A stretch of DNA of 64,000 bases from Siphonodentalium dalli (taxonomy: Eukaryota; Mollusca; Scaphopoda; Gadilida; Siphonodentaliidae). Position numbers and translations under genes: made by a program. Under the pieces are notes generated by a model that made no database searches, was not told the DNA's origin, and saw only the letters and a program-made list of their open reading frames with translations. The stretch spans positions 46,267,573-46,331,572 of the forward strand of contig CP136064.1 in assembly GCA_032622095.1 (NCBI GenBank), read 5' to 3'. Below, piece after piece: positions 34,345 through 45,735 of the stretch; within the stretch, counting starts at the first letter, position 1, and each line of letters opens with the position of its first letter.

Positions 34345-34530
34345 ACGAGTGAGTAAATACACAGAACGACACGAGGTGTAAATGGGTTTGTCGATACGGC
34401 ACGAGTGCTGTCGCGGAAGGATAGAACGAGAGGCGCTTGCGCCTCGAGTTATATCCTTCCGCGACAACACGAGTGCTGTATCGACAAACCCATTTACACA
34501 TCGTGTCGTTCTGTGTTTATTACACGCTTC
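34345..34530. repeat. Long palindrome, arms about 90 bp
   Basis: ACAGAACGACACGA, TGTAAATGGGTTTGTCGATA, GCACGAGTGCTGTCGCGGAA and GAGGCGC on the left are mirrored as reverse complements on the right, with the centre near 34437. Only a few mismatches and small gaps interrupt the pairing. It could extrude as a cruciform. No coding or target duplication was identified. Confidence 0.88.
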
Positions 34531-36127
34531 GTGTCCTATAGAATCCGTGCATTAAAAATACAGGCTTAGAAGGTTTATTTAGGCACATAGAGGGCGTGTT
34601 TTGTCATGTGTGATGGTGCTTATATTTTATAGTTCCGGTTTCATGGTTGAGGCGAACGTCATGTACGTCATTATACGTCAACGAGATACGTATGGAACGT
34701 ATGTTCCATACGTATTTGTAAATATGGAACAGCAATAACAATGTACTTCTGGGAACAAGCGTGTAATAAATTAAGAGAAAGCATAGAAAAATTGATGCAA
34801 CAGCACGCCTGTGGAAGCAGAGGTTACTTGATCTTAGGAACTTCCGATGTATATTAATTTTTTGAAAGGATAGACGCACGTTTTGCATAAATCCAGCCAA
34901 AAATGGCAAGAGATTTTCAAAAAGAATTTATCTGGATCTAATTGGCAAAAATTCTTGAATTTCACATATAATCAACTTCATTGTATGTATAATCTGAGCA
35001 ATTATTAAGAGACAACAAAAACAATGGATTTTAATACATTTGAGAGGTTGAACATTTTATTTAATTTGTTGTCCCTTTCGCTACCAAGAACTGCTAGAAT
35101 AATTAATAATTTCACACAAAACTCCACTACCCAAATAGCTTATTGTATTGGCTCTAGGTGTCATAATGTTGAGTTAGATATTTAATTGCATAATATAGCA
35201 TATCACACATATTATAATGAAGACTAAAGCAGTCACAAATATTCCAGCCCAACGAAAACAAGTGTTGATATGGAGTGTGGTCCACTCAAACAGGGAGCAA
35301 TCAACAGGAATTAAGCGATATGGTGGTCAGCTTTAACATGGTTATGAACCCATGACCCACAACTCATCTTAGCCCAATTGTTCATTGATCAACAGGCATG
35401 GCATGGAAATCCTGAAATATAGAAAATTAATTATGGGTAATTGCCTTTCTTAATGAAAATAATAATTAAATTTCACAAATAAAGAATAATCAAGTCTCCT
35501 CTCGTACAGATATGATATCATGGATATATGAACTGCACTTTTGAAAAAAAATATTTTACAGAAGTTCTTGGTACCTGAAAACAGTGAAAAGTTTGATATT
35601 TTTCATGCCATAAAAGTAAATGAAGTTTTAATATCCAATTGGTCGATGGTTCTTAAATAATGGGTCACAATAATCGCTTGTACCAAATTTCACAAAGATA
35701 TTCCAAATAGATTTTGAGAAAATCCATTTTGAAGTACCAGAACATTTTTACAAATTGCGTCTGACCCTTAAGAAAGCTAACCGAAGACATGAACAGATTT
35801 TGCGCTCCGCGATTGCCGATCAACGTACACATATTTCAACTGCCGTGGCTAATATTACAGTAAGATAATAGAAAAGTTAGACCACATATGCAGGAGTACA
35901 ATATATGTTGGTATATGCTTAGAATGTTCCATCGACATATCTCGACAAATAAAGTGTCGACAAGCACGGAAAGGAGGAGAAAGTCATAGAAGAGAGCAAA
36001 CAGAGGAAACAAAACATATATTGCATTAGAAATTGAATGAAATTCCGGACCCGAGTTTTGTCAGGGATGTATATAGAGTGCTTTGAACCGATATAAATAA
36101 TAATAATACTTGTTTTATAAAGATTAG
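34531..36127. other. Gene-poor stretch
   Basis: A 20-bp palindrome (TATGGAACGT / ACGTTCCATA) occurs around 34690-34710. Otherwise it is AT-rich sequence with short open frames and no recognised domain or repeat. Confidence 0.45.
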
Positions 36128-36135
36128 ATAGAAGC

Positions 36136-36216
36136 ATGTCGATTATAGTCAAACAAGCGACGGTTTCATGTTTTCTCATTCTCATTCTTTTGCCCGTAGA
36201 ATTTGACGGCCGTGGT
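36136..36216 (+). CDS. Candidate signal-peptide-encoding first exon
   Basis: From the ATG at 36136 the frame encodes MSIIVKQATVSCFLILILLP, a good secretory leader with a positive n-region and a long hydrophobic core. The frame stays open to 36333. No downstream exon was linked; phase 0 would be required to join astacin exon 45970 and I saw no matching donor. It may be chance. Confidence 0.2.
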
Positions 36217-36527
36217 GTCCGAATGATTGAAGTGCTTTATATATGCCCGTTTTCTGTTTTCCGGTCGGATATCCCAATTTTTAATTGCAGAAATATGTCA
36301 ACTTTTTTCGGTATATCTTGGCAAGAAATATAAGGGGTTAATGAATTTGAAATCCTAATTTGGACATCCACAAATAGAGACGTACTTGCCATCCATGTCC
36401 CAATAGGCCGGGACGTTAGATTTAATGTGGGTTATCAAACAGCATCCAGCGAGGGAGCTGGCCATGTCCAACTCGTATTCCAATACACCACGTGACATTA
36501 TTTTGACAACGCGCACTGTGTTTTTAA

Positions 36528-36967
36528 AGATGCATAATCCGAACTAACGCTCGCAAATTACTATTTCCTTGGCTTCGGGGTAAAAAATATTTCATTCGAG
36601 TCGAGGAACCCACCCATCAAAGCTCAAGAGTGATCAGATATCGATGTTTGAAATGTATTATTTTTCACCACCGATAACTTTAGGTGGCCCGGTAAACAGT
36701 CGACGAGAATCCGGTCTCGGACCAAATTTTGGACGAAGATGGATAACTCTAAAATCAAGTGGCTTTTTTGTGTCAGATATTTGACAAACTGGTAAAATTT
36801 CGTTGAACAAAATGTTGATAAATAACAAGTTTTGTGCAATATTATACTATAGTTGACCATGGTTAGCATTATCTTTGGGCAATTACTCGATTCTGATAAC
36901 TGAAGCGCCATTTCAATAGTTTTGATGTTGTTGGAATCTGGGGACCATCGAATCGGATTGAGTACCT
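36528..36967. mobile_element. TTAA-type MITE, family 1, copy 3
   Basis: Left end AGATGCATAATCCG (diverged), right end CGGATTGAGTACCT, with TTAA at 36524-36527 and 36968-36971. The interior shares TTACTATTTCCTTGGCTTCG and ATTCGAGTCGAGGAA with the other copies. Confidence 0.75.
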
Positions 36968-37026
36968 TTAATAAAATTTAAACAGCTCAGCGATATCAGC
37001 AATCGAAACAAAACCGCGCTGTTTTG

Positions 37027-37147
37027 GATTTATCACCGATAACGCTGATTTGTCGACAGCTGGCACAAACTAATCCGTTTTGGCAAGTTTGAAACTGGCA
37101 TTTTTGAAGTTTGCAGTGCAAACTTTCCAGCTTATGGACGTCCCCTT
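37027..37147. repeat. End fragment of the element seen complete at 41483-43015
   Basis: AACGCTGATTTGTCGACAGC, CATTTTTGAAGTTTGCAGTG and GGACGTCCCCTTA match the reverse complement of 41483-41597. It is therefore one terminus, in inverted orientation to the complete element. Confidence 0.65.
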
Positions 37148-37157
37148 ACACCATTAT

Positions 37158-37450
37158 GGTACATTCATACGCTGGCAAGTTTACACGATATGGTTTGCAG
37201 GCATTCGTCGTAGAAACCGATTATGATGCTAGAATATGAACGGAAACATGCATATAACATGCATCTTTACCAAAGCGAACGACAATGAGAAGTAACCTTT
37301 ATGTAGTTCCACATGTAACGGTGCTGCTGGCATTAATGCCTTCAAATACATGTATCATTGATTCTTGGGAGATAATTGCATGTTATTTACAAGAAAATGC
37401 CGATAGTATGACCCCCACCTGCTTTCTCTTTGTTTTAATCATCAACATTA
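37158..37450. mobile_element. GGGTACGTTCA-family MITE, copy 3, truncated
   Basis: Starts GGTACATTCATACGCTGGCA and contains GAATATGAACGGAAACATGC and GTAGTTCCACATGTAACGG. The right terminus is missing; similarity fades after about 37400. Confidence 0.65.
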
Positions 37451-37806
37451 TGTGGTACCATAAACGTTTCAAGCGATGACAGAGCTGCTCTAGATTTTCT
37501 TGATTGTTTATTTGCAAAGCCAACGTTTAAGTTGGAACATATATAGCCAAACATATATACAAACAAACAATTAATACAAACAATTTATACATTAACAATT
37601 ATCATATCATATTTCCGTAACAAATTCACCATAATATAATAACTATACACAGTACGTATACATACGATTCATTAACAATCACCTTGCCATGGTCTTCAGG
37701 GACTGGTGCAATTTTTACGCGATCGCTGATTAAAAAATTACAACCAGCACAAACAAAACGATCTAACATTTATCCCAAAATAAATAAACAAAAGACGTAT
37801 TTTCAG

Positions 37807-38377
37807 CGATATATCCAGGGGGGGGGGGGGGGGGTGAAAAAAAATTCCGGCACGTATGCCGGGGTGGGTGGGTGGTCAAAGCCACCAACAAGCAATTTTT
37901 TCCGCAACTAAAAAAAAAAATTCCTGCTTGTTTTTTAGTGTTTTGGCAATGAGTTGGGCTTCAAACCCACTTTGAATGAGAGAAATAATGTAATTCTAAC
38001 TGTAAACTGACTGCAGGCAGTTATCGTGTTGTATTTTGTTGCAAATTTTGAAATCCAAGATGGCCGCTGGCAGCCATGTTTTTTTGGCCGAATGACCTCA
38101 AAATGACTCATTCCTATTTACATGTCCATGTTAACATCCATGATAAATAGTATGCACAGAAATTCATATACAGCTGTTTACAGTGAATTTCCCCCCGCAA
38201 ATCTCTGTTTTAGTGTTAAAAAGGGGGGGGTGGGTGTCAAAAAATGGTCGGAAAAAAACTGCCGAAAACGGAAAAAAAAATTGGCGGTGGGGGTGGGTGG
38301 GTACAAAAAATGATCGAAAGGGAAAAAATGCCATACGTGCCTGAAATTTTTTTCCGACCCCCCCCCCTGATATATCG
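37807..38377. mobile_element. G-run MITE with CGATATATC ends
   Basis: Left CGATATATCC plus a G run, then AAAAAATTCCGGCACGTATGC. The right end is the reverse complement (GCCATACGTGCCTG, AAATTTTTTTCCGAC, a C run and TGATATATCG). Length is 571 bp, non-coding. The G run of about 17 at the left edge is probably unstable. The interior includes CCAAGATGGCCGCTGGCAGC. Confidence 0.75.
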
Positions 38378-38990
38378 ACGAATTTTGACACACCTCTTAG
38401 CAGATTACGTGTATATGTATATTAATTGTGGGGTTCGAGCGAGATATGTCAGTTTAAGTTAGTGAAATGGGAGGCTGAAACTCGCAGTAATTGTCGCATC
38501 ATAACCAGCATAACAAATTAGTCTGAATGGTGTTGGCAGCTCACAAATAAGCTTCTATTCTACATATATATACATTTCATTTTAACTTGATTGAAGCTGA
38601 GCGAATTTCATGGGTGAATCGCCGGGTATTGTTCGATCGATTTGGAAGATGTGCACAACAGATAAACTGGTATTCTTACTATGACAATAATCCCAACCCG
38701 CTGCCTTAATGTATAGGTCACGGATGTATTCAATGGAAGACACACACCTAGATCGGATCATTATTTAATCGAGAAAGGTTGTCGGCATATTTCTCATCCA
38801 GTACACGAAAGATCTGGTGCAGGGCAATTATTCGTAACGGAAATTTTATATCACTTCAATTCGTGACTTCAAATGTTCAAATGTTCAAACAAGTGAGAGA
38901 TAACGATATAGAATTATGTGCTGTCGATTGGTTGACTTTGTGTACACAAAATATAAATAACATATAATTTAGGAATTTTTTGATCATTGT
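38378..38990. other. Gene-free stretch
   Basis: No gene, repeat or strong motif recognised. Confidence 0.4.
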
Positions 38991-38999
38991 TAGTATAAA

Positions 39000-39209
39000 A
39001 TCAATTCGCTCCACAATCACGAACCCACAGCAATCGTGTGCCTGTTCCGGGGACAGGACGTCCGTAACAAAGAATGGATTTTCGAACGTTCCTGTTCGCC
39101 ACAACGCATGTGAGTAATACTTATAGTATAGGTTACGAGCCCATAGTGTATTTTGTGTTTCGTTGTAAGGCGGCTCATGTGCGACAGCGTTACAGCCCAT
39201 TTCTGGCAG
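39000..39209 (-). CDS. Candidate exon of unknown family
   Basis: The minus strand has a strong acceptor-like tract (TTTTCTTTTTCTAG) ending at 39210. From there, in phase 0, a frame encodes LPEMGCNAVAHEPPYNETQ, then NLYYKYYSHALWRTGTFENP and LSPEQAHDCCGFVIVE. Three cysteines and an NET sequon suggest an extracellular segment. A second open frame (CQKWAVTLSHMSRL) also spans the segment. I do not recognise either, and the donor is unclear (possibly after GCTGTGG or GGGTTC). The left boundary is therefore approximate. Confidence 0.25.
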
Positions 39210-39814
39210 CTAGAAAAAGAAAACTATGTCCTGTTGGCATTTAAATGGTTACATATGTCGTAAATTGGCATTTCAATATAGTTCATAAAAACGTGACAAG
39301 TTTGTGTATAACATAGATTAAATTAAATCGAACTGTATACTACTAATATTATGAATGTCGACTCCCATGACAAAACAAAACAGAAAACAAAAACATTCAC
39401 AGACTGAAATGTAATATTGTAGTCTTGTACACTTATGTGTCTAGAAAAAAATAATTGATGCAGTCTTCTAATACGTAGTATATCTTCTACAAGAAAAACT
39501 AATTCGATGCTTGTACAAGTTATCCAGCTTTTCAACGACCACATCGGTTTGAGATGTGGCTTAATTCATGGAAGATAATACGCCATAAAACCACTCTCTT
39601 ATGTATATATTTATTTATTATTTTTATCCATAAAATAATGAGATCGGACCATTGTGCCCATTAATAGACGATTTAGACAGCCACATATCGCCTTTCAAAA
39701 CAGGAGGTTTTGACACATTTTGAAATATTTGTCAAGCTAGAAACTATTCTAGTGATCGCCTCTTATAAAGAACGTTCACGCTTTCGTCATCCAAAAACGG
39801 CATAAAATAAATAG

Positions 39815-39958
39815 AGAATACCTACAGTTTTTGTTTGAATACCGAAATATCTCATGAGTGTCTGGAGAGAAATATCGAATTTTAACGAGCGGTTCGATAT
39901 TTCTTTCCAGACACGAATGAGATGTTTCAGGTATTCAAACAAAAACTGTAGGTATTCT
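39815..39958. repeat. Palindrome, arms about 65 bp
   Basis: AGAATACCTACAGTTTTTGT, TTGAATACC and GAAATATCGAA are mirrored on the other side of a centre near 39885 (TTAACGAGCGGTTCG). The left arm alone recurs at 45664-45735. Confidence 0.82.
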
Positions 39959-40204
39959 TTTTATTATATGCACTTAATAAGCTCAAAGTTATGCGGCATT
40001 TTTACTTTTAATAGAACCGCAATTTGAAAAATAGTCGGGAAGAATATTTCTTACTAACCATTAGTGCACAATGACCTGGATAAAGCAACAAGACTCGCGC
40101 AAAGAAATGAAACACGGAATCGAAACTAACAAGTCTCCGTGTCACCACGGTGATTGCAAGTACTGTTTTTCATTTTCTTTCACCGGATAAGCGGAACATT
40201 GTTT

Positions 40205-40512
40205 AAAGGCACGGGGGGTCATTCGGTCAAAAAAAAACATGGCTGCCAGCAGCCATCTTGGATTTCAAAATTCAATCCATTAGCATGGGCTACAGGCTAT
40301 ACTGTTTGTCTGATCATCATGAAATTTGTCATTTATGTTAATATTGACATATAGATGTGTTTTAAGCCACAATCATTGCAAAAACAGTCTAAAAGACTTG
40401 CAGGAAAAATATTTTTGAGTTGCGGAAAAAATTGTTTGTTGGTCCTATCGACCACCCACCCACCCCGGCATATGTGCCCGGAAAAAACTTTTTTCCACCC
40501 CCCCCCCCCCTG
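40205..40512 (-). repeat. Partial inverted copy of the G-run MITE
   Basis: In reverse orientation it matches the left half of 37807-38377: C run, CCGGCATATGTGCCCGG, CACCCACCCACCCC, ACAAACAATTTTTTCCGCAA and CATGGCTGCCAGCAGCCATC. The right end of the element is missing. With 37807-38100 it forms an inverted pair 2.1 kb apart. Confidence 0.75.
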
Positions 40513-40711
40513 TCAACAGAAGGAATATTAAATATATATAGTTTTGTTCATATGCCAAACATAACCAGCGCGTAAATAGTATATTGTCGTCAAGACGTAC
40601 GATGGTGTACGTAAACAAGAGCCTACTCGCTGCTCGTGTTACAGAAGTTTTGCTTCTGTTTACATAACACAACGCAATTCTATTGGTTAATCACACGCAA
40701 ATGATATAAAC

Positions 40712-40782
40712 ACTTTATTAATTCCATATCAGGAAAACAGTAGCAAATAACGCTCTTTATGTTTACCATATCCGGATCTAAA
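40712..40782 (+). repeat. Repeat fragment with TTCCATATCAGGAA and AACGCTCTTTATG
   Basis: Best match to the reverse complement of 14-82, with the same order and similar spacing. Confidence 0.55.
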
Positions 40783-41054
40783 CAAAAGCCAGGTTCTGTA
40801 ACTTTGTTTGGTTTTGTTTACATAACAAAGGAAAAACATTTGACAATAACATACTGTTTATGCCATATTTCTGATTGGCATAAGAACAACGTCTGTCTAT
40901 ATTTTACTATTATTTCTGTGTATGGCGATTTTTGACGGATGTGAATATTTTAACAGCATATATACCCGCCGCCAATGCCGCCCGTATCTTTAATAAATTC
41001 GGAATTATTTGGTGTCGTGTCGGACTGTGGATCTTTCTGCACAGTAAATAGTTA

Positions 41055-41476
41055 GGGTACGTTCATACAGTGGCAAGTTTGCACGGTATGGTTTGCAGGC
41101 ATTTTGTCGTAGAAAACGATATGGTGCCAAAATATGGACGGAAACAAGCATATGAGATGCAACTGTATCACAGCTAACTATGCGCGAAGTAAAATCTCTG
41201 TAGTTCCACCTGTAACGATGCTACCGGAATTTGCCTGTAAATAACATGCAATTATCTAGCAAGAATCAATCCAGGTATTTGAAGGCAAATTACAGTAGCA
41301 CCGTTACAAGTGGAACTACATAAATTTTACTTCTAATGTCGTTAGCTTTGGTAAGGATGGATGTTATGTGCATGTTTCATATTCTGCATGTTTCGTATTC
41401 TGGTACCATGTGGTTTTCTATGACGAAATGCCCGAAATAACATACCGTGCAAACTTGCCAGCGAATGAACGTACCC
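41055..41476. mobile_element. GGGTACGTTCA-family MITE, copy 4
   Basis: Begins GGGTACGTTCATACAGTGGC and ends GCAAACTTGCCAGCGAATGA then ACGTACCC, with inverted ends continuing well inward. The interior has GTAGTTCCACCTGTAACGAT and its inverted counterpart GTTACAAGTGGAACTAC. Confidence 0.8.
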
Positions 41477-41482
41477 TTGTAA

Positions 41483-43015
41483 GGGTACGTTCATACCCTG
41501 GCAATATTGCACTGCAAACTGCAAAAATGCCAGCTGCAAAATTGCCAAAAGCGGATAATTTCTGCCCGCTGTCAACAAATCAGCGTTAGTATATAGTGAT
41601 CAATGAACGACAACCGTTTTGCGTGATTGATGAGCTGTTTGCAATATATTAGAACACGATGCGTGTTGGTATTCTTAGGCCAGTCAAAATAATGTCACTT
41701 GACATGTTGGAATGTGATATCGCCACGGCCAGCTCTCTCGCTGGGATGCTGCATATTATATGAGTACAATAAACGCCACCTAGACAGGAGATGGTGGGTC
41801 CGCACTCTTGTTCAAATTGCCGACGTATCGTGTGCAATCCTCTGTGAGATAGCACCGCTACAATATATTTATATTCACTCCGAATATTACTAGGTCGTTT
41901 TACGCAACGAAACCCATCCGCATCACACGAGTTACAAGTAAAATAATTACAAATGTAGACTTCACTTCGTCATTTCGATAGTATTCTACTTACAAACTCA
42001 CAAACCCTACAAACGCCCTTCAGCGGAATTACAGCATCCAAAAGTGGGTTGTAGTAGACGGCCCTTTCAAATCTTCCCGGGTATCATCCCAAACTCCAAA
42101 CTTGTCATTCAAATAATTTTAGTCACAAACTCGTTGGTCTTCATGTTAAGCAAAACAATAAGTTAAGAAAAACGGGGGGACGTGGTGCTGATGTTAAACA
42201 AAACAAAGAAATCAAATAAATAGTAACACAAGTTAATCAAAAGCACACATTATATTGTTATTCAAATGGCATGAATAATTATATAGGCCCATATATTCTT
42301 TAGCAATGCCAAAGACTAACATCCCATTATCCCTACTGTTAGACTCCGCCCCCACCACCACGACACAAGCAGTCACTTTTAAACCACTACAATTACACCG
42401 ATATCGCAGTCTGGGTAGATGGTGTTGGCACGTATTCGAACCCCAGTATGGTCGAAAATTGTGACCGATTTTCAAGCTTGATCTCAGTTGAGTGACATCT
42501 CAGTATGCCATTCTGATCGATACATGACCATTTCGATAACAATTGAGAATTTGTACACGCTCACTTAAGTAAGCACATTTGAAGCAATGCATGGTTACTC
42601 ATAGTGAGTCCTGCCACAACCTCCCCTATAGCTCCCACATTTATGACTCGGGAAGCATCACTTTTGGTACTCTTTGTATCACGCCATATCATCATATCCT
42701 CATATAACGGAGATCCATACACATGTATAATTAAGTGTGTATGAGAATCACAGAGAACACACCCGATCCCATTCGATCGTATCAAGGACGGTACAGACAC
42801 AATCAATTATTGTTAGTGGCCTTGTGTTGTGGCCACCGGCAGAGAGGTATACGCCGTTATCATATATCACCGTTGATTGTTGACGACCAGCCACGACCCA
42901 GCACGAGCTAGTCGGTAGCTGGCAAAAATGCCAGCTGACAAAACAAAACAAAACAACATTTGCAGCTGGAAATTTTGCAGTTTGCAGTGCAATATTGCCA
43001 GCGCATGCACGTACA
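41483..43015. mobile_element. 1.5-kb element with 60-bp inverted ends, related termini
   Basis: The left end GGGTACGTTCATACCCTGGC, AATATTGCACTGCAAACTGC and AAAAATGCCAGCTG are mirrored at the right end (TTTGCAGTGCAATATTGCCA, GCACGTACA). It abuts MITE copy 4, with only six bases between them. The interior has no transposase. A fragment of its end lies at 37027-37147. Confidence 0.7.
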
Positions 43016-43207
43016 TTAAAGGTCCACTTGGAATGCCCAGATCACATTATATACAACATATTTCTTTGTATATACCATCTGAAAGAGGAAGCTCCAAAAC
43101 ATTGTACATGAATTATCAACTCATCCGATCGAATAAACCGTGAACATGTTGTTTTTGTCAAGGTACCGACGTGTGTTCTGTGCTTCATTTTAATCTGGAC
43201 TGTACTG

Positions 43208-43326
43208 TCATCCTATGGAATGAATGAATGAATATGTTTATTATAGTGACATATGCATACAAACAACCGCCCCATATGGCCTATAACTCACTTTGTGTAC
43301 GTATACTATTTACAGATTATGAACAT
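43208..43326 (-). repeat. Possible LINE 3' end on the minus strand
   Basis: The minus strand reads AATAAACATATTCATTCATTC, an AATAAA followed by a short ATTC repeat as in LINE tails. There is no coding and no second copy in the window. Confidence 0.3.
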
Positions 43327-43327
43327 A

Positions 43328-44135
43328 CTAGTAGATTAGCCCGCCACTGGCGGGATTGGTCCCATGGCTTTGGTCGATCCATTAATTTTTGTTTTGCAAG
43401 GTAACCCCGTACGTCGCTGCCACCGCTGATGCCCGAAATATCGCCCAAGGTCATTTGCGGGTACCCGTGTCAAGGTCATGTTGGGTGGTCAAATTAACCG
43501 GACAAAAATATTTCCCGTCCCGAGTTGACCATACATAACAAATTTCACATCGATGTCACCGCTGACTACCGAGATATCGCCCAAGGTCATGTGTGGGTAC
43601 CCGTTTCAAGGTCAAGGTAACCTAGGGCGGACAAACTGACCCGACGAAAATCTCCCCCGTCCCTTTTTGGAACCCCTAAGTACGAAATTTCGTCTCGATA
43701 TCCCCAGTTTTGACCTGCCGTATATTTTCACTAAAGTAGATAAACGCTCTTTAATAGCGACGCCTCATATACAAACGCTCATTATTTATCACGCGATTAA
43801 CCCATCAATCCCCATTACGGTGGCAGTTGAAGGTTGAAGGAGTGGTCTCACGTGCTCGCGAATGGTCCGAGACGGTCAAATGCCGTATATTTTCACTAAA
43901 GTAGATAAACGTTCTTTAATAGCGACGCGTCATATACAAACGCTCATTATTTATCACGCGATTAACCCATCAATCCCCATTGCGGTGGCAGTTGAAGGGT
44001 GAAGGAGTGGTCGCACGGGCTCACGAATGGTCCGATGACACTTCCCGTGGATTTTTACCCTTACACAGCAAGCTTGGGCTCAATCGGTCGAGCCGTTTTC
44101 GAGTCTATAACAGACATACATATATATATATAGGG
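43328..44135 (-). mobile_element. Helitron-like non-autonomous element with internal duplication
   Basis: On the minus strand the 3' edge has the hairpin CCCGCC-AGT-GGCGGG (43354-43340), then CTAATCTA, CTAG and T. The other side carries AAAACGGCTCGACCGATTGAG and TATATATATATATGTATGTC, as in the element at 27960-28616. Two tandem units of about 165 bp (43715-43880 and 43881-44040) each contain AACGCTCTTTAATAGCGACG or its AACGTTCTTTAAT variant. The upper boundary is approximate. Confidence 0.55.
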
Positions 44136-44727
44136 AAGTCTTAAAATATATAGTAGACAATTACGATTTGGAAAGTTTTGTATCATTATATCTATTACTC
44201 TCAATGGGAGGGGAATAACACTATCTCTAAATTTGAATTTTGATGCATTCTGTTCAAACAAAGAGGAAGTCTTGGGTGAATATGAGTATCACTTAGTGGA
44301 CACTTCTACATGTACACAGCTGTTCAATATCCTGGTGGAATATATATATTTTTATAGTTTTATTTTATGCCAACATTATAGTCAATAACACTGACGATGT
44401 ATATAAATAAACGGGGACTCAAAAATAAATGGGCCTTTAATACTCATTGACGAGTAGTTACACATTAGAACATGTTCAGATAATAAGTTCAACAAAGCAA
44501 AGGTCGTTTTTGAACTTATTATATGCACATTTCCCACCAATGTATATTCTGCAGTTTTTGTTATCAGTCGTCTGTTAATAATATAGACCACTTCCGACGT
44601 ATACTTTTATAACGTAAATAGAGAATCTATTTAGTAAACAAAGGGTTGATGGCGCCGATGGTTGTAGGTTATAATTTAGAAATAAAAGTTACAATTTTTT
44701 GAATTTCCTCAAGTTTATTCTAATATA
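44136..44727. other. Gene-free stretch
   Basis: AT-rich sequence with an imperfect inverted repeat around 44480-44520 (TAATAAGTTCAA / TTGAACTTATTA, about 20 bp apart). No gene seen. Confidence 0.45.
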
Positions 44728-45661
44728 TGTGACCCGCCATATCAATTCCAGTCGGAAGTTGGGATTTTTTTTACCATGTGCCAATGCATTCTCTTATATA
44801 TGCGAGTCGACCATAGGTCGCCTCGCATATATAAGAGAATGCATTGGCCTAACAATTTTTTACAATTTTAATAATTTGTTCTTGTATTCTTTAAAGGTAC
44901 TCAACCCGATAAAACTCCTCTCAATTACTATTTCAATGGCTTCGGGTGTCAAAAATATTTGATTCGAGTCGAGGAAGTCACCCATCAAAGCTCAGATTTG
45001 TTAGATATCGATTTTATAAATCTATTATTTTTCATTATCGGGAATACTATCTGGCCCAGAACTCATTAAAAATTGCGTTAAAATTACCACTTGATTTTAG
45101 AGTTATTCATCCTTGTCTGTTTGAATAGATTTGAGGTACACATCCAGAGCAGATTACGGCAGTTATTGGTACTCATCTCGAGAACATAACAAATTTGAAA
45201 AATCAATATCTAATAACTCTGAGCTTTGTTTGATGGGTTCCTCGACTCGAATCAAATATTTTTTACCCCCAAAGCCGAAGAAATAGTAATATAGGACCCT
45301 CTGATCGGATTGTTGTTGTTGGAATCTGTTGAGATGGGGACCCTCTTTACGGGTTGAGTACCTTTAACAATTTTATAATTTCACCCATACAGAACCCCAG
45401 ACCAAACATGAGCAGACGACACTCTTCTATGTGCTTCTATATATGTGTGGGACTCCCTGCAGGGTAATGGATGTTTTTTTATTTTATGTCCTAAAAATTG
45501 TAAGAAACATTTATTTAAAAAACATGATAAAAAATTGTTAGGCCAATGCATTCTCTTATATATGCGAGGCGACCTATGGTCGACTCGCATATATAAGAGA
45601 ATGCATTGGCACAGGGTAAAAAAATCCCGACTTCCGACTGGATTTGATATGGCGGGTCACA
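44728..45661. mobile_element. TGTGACCC hairpin-ended element, copy B, with nested MITE
   Basis: Ends TGTGACCCGCCATATCAA and GATATGGCGGGTCACA, with inverted similarity for about 135 bp. Just inside each end is a near-perfect hairpin of about 75 bp (CAATGCATTCTCTTATATAT, GCGAGTCGACC and their mirror). The interior has CCCCAGACCAAACATGAGCA. A TTAA-type MITE (44895-45363) interrupts it at TATTCTTTAA|CAATTTTATA; copy C at 49135-49155 shows the uninterrupted site. Flanks are compatible with a TA target. No transposase is present. Confidence 0.85.
44895..45363. mobile_element. TTAA-type MITE, family 1, copy 2 (nested in copy B)
   Basis: Inverted ends AGGTACTCAACCCG and CGGGTTGAGTACCT are the best preserved of the three copies. 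TTAA is present on both sides (44891-44894 and 45364-45367). The interior is nearly identical to 332-800, which suggests recent activity of this family. Confidence 0.9.
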
Positions 45662-45663
45662 CA

Positions 45664-45735
45664 TAGAGAATACCTACATGTTTTGTTTGAATACCGAAAT
45701 ATCTCATGAGTGTTTGGAAAGAAATATCGAATTTT
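45664..45735. repeat. Left arm only of the palindrome at 39815-39958
   Basis: AGAGAATACCTACATGTTTT, GAATACCGAAATATCTCATG and GAAATATCGAATTTT match the left arm of the other palindrome. The right arm is absent, and the segment starts immediately beside copy B. Confidence 0.75.

Noticed and set aside
37684-37911. Open frame with poly-glycine
   Set aside because: Caused by the G run at the end of the MITE at 37807.
42405-42455. tRNA-like B box (GGTTCGAATAC on the minus strand)
   Set aside because: No flanking T-stem pairing and no matching A box at the right distance; at most an old tRNA-derived repeat.
43143-43165. Possible first astacin exon (ATG, short hydrophobic text, then AAG|GTACCG)
   Set aside because: Would leave in phase 2, while exon 45970 needs phase 0, and the donor is poor.
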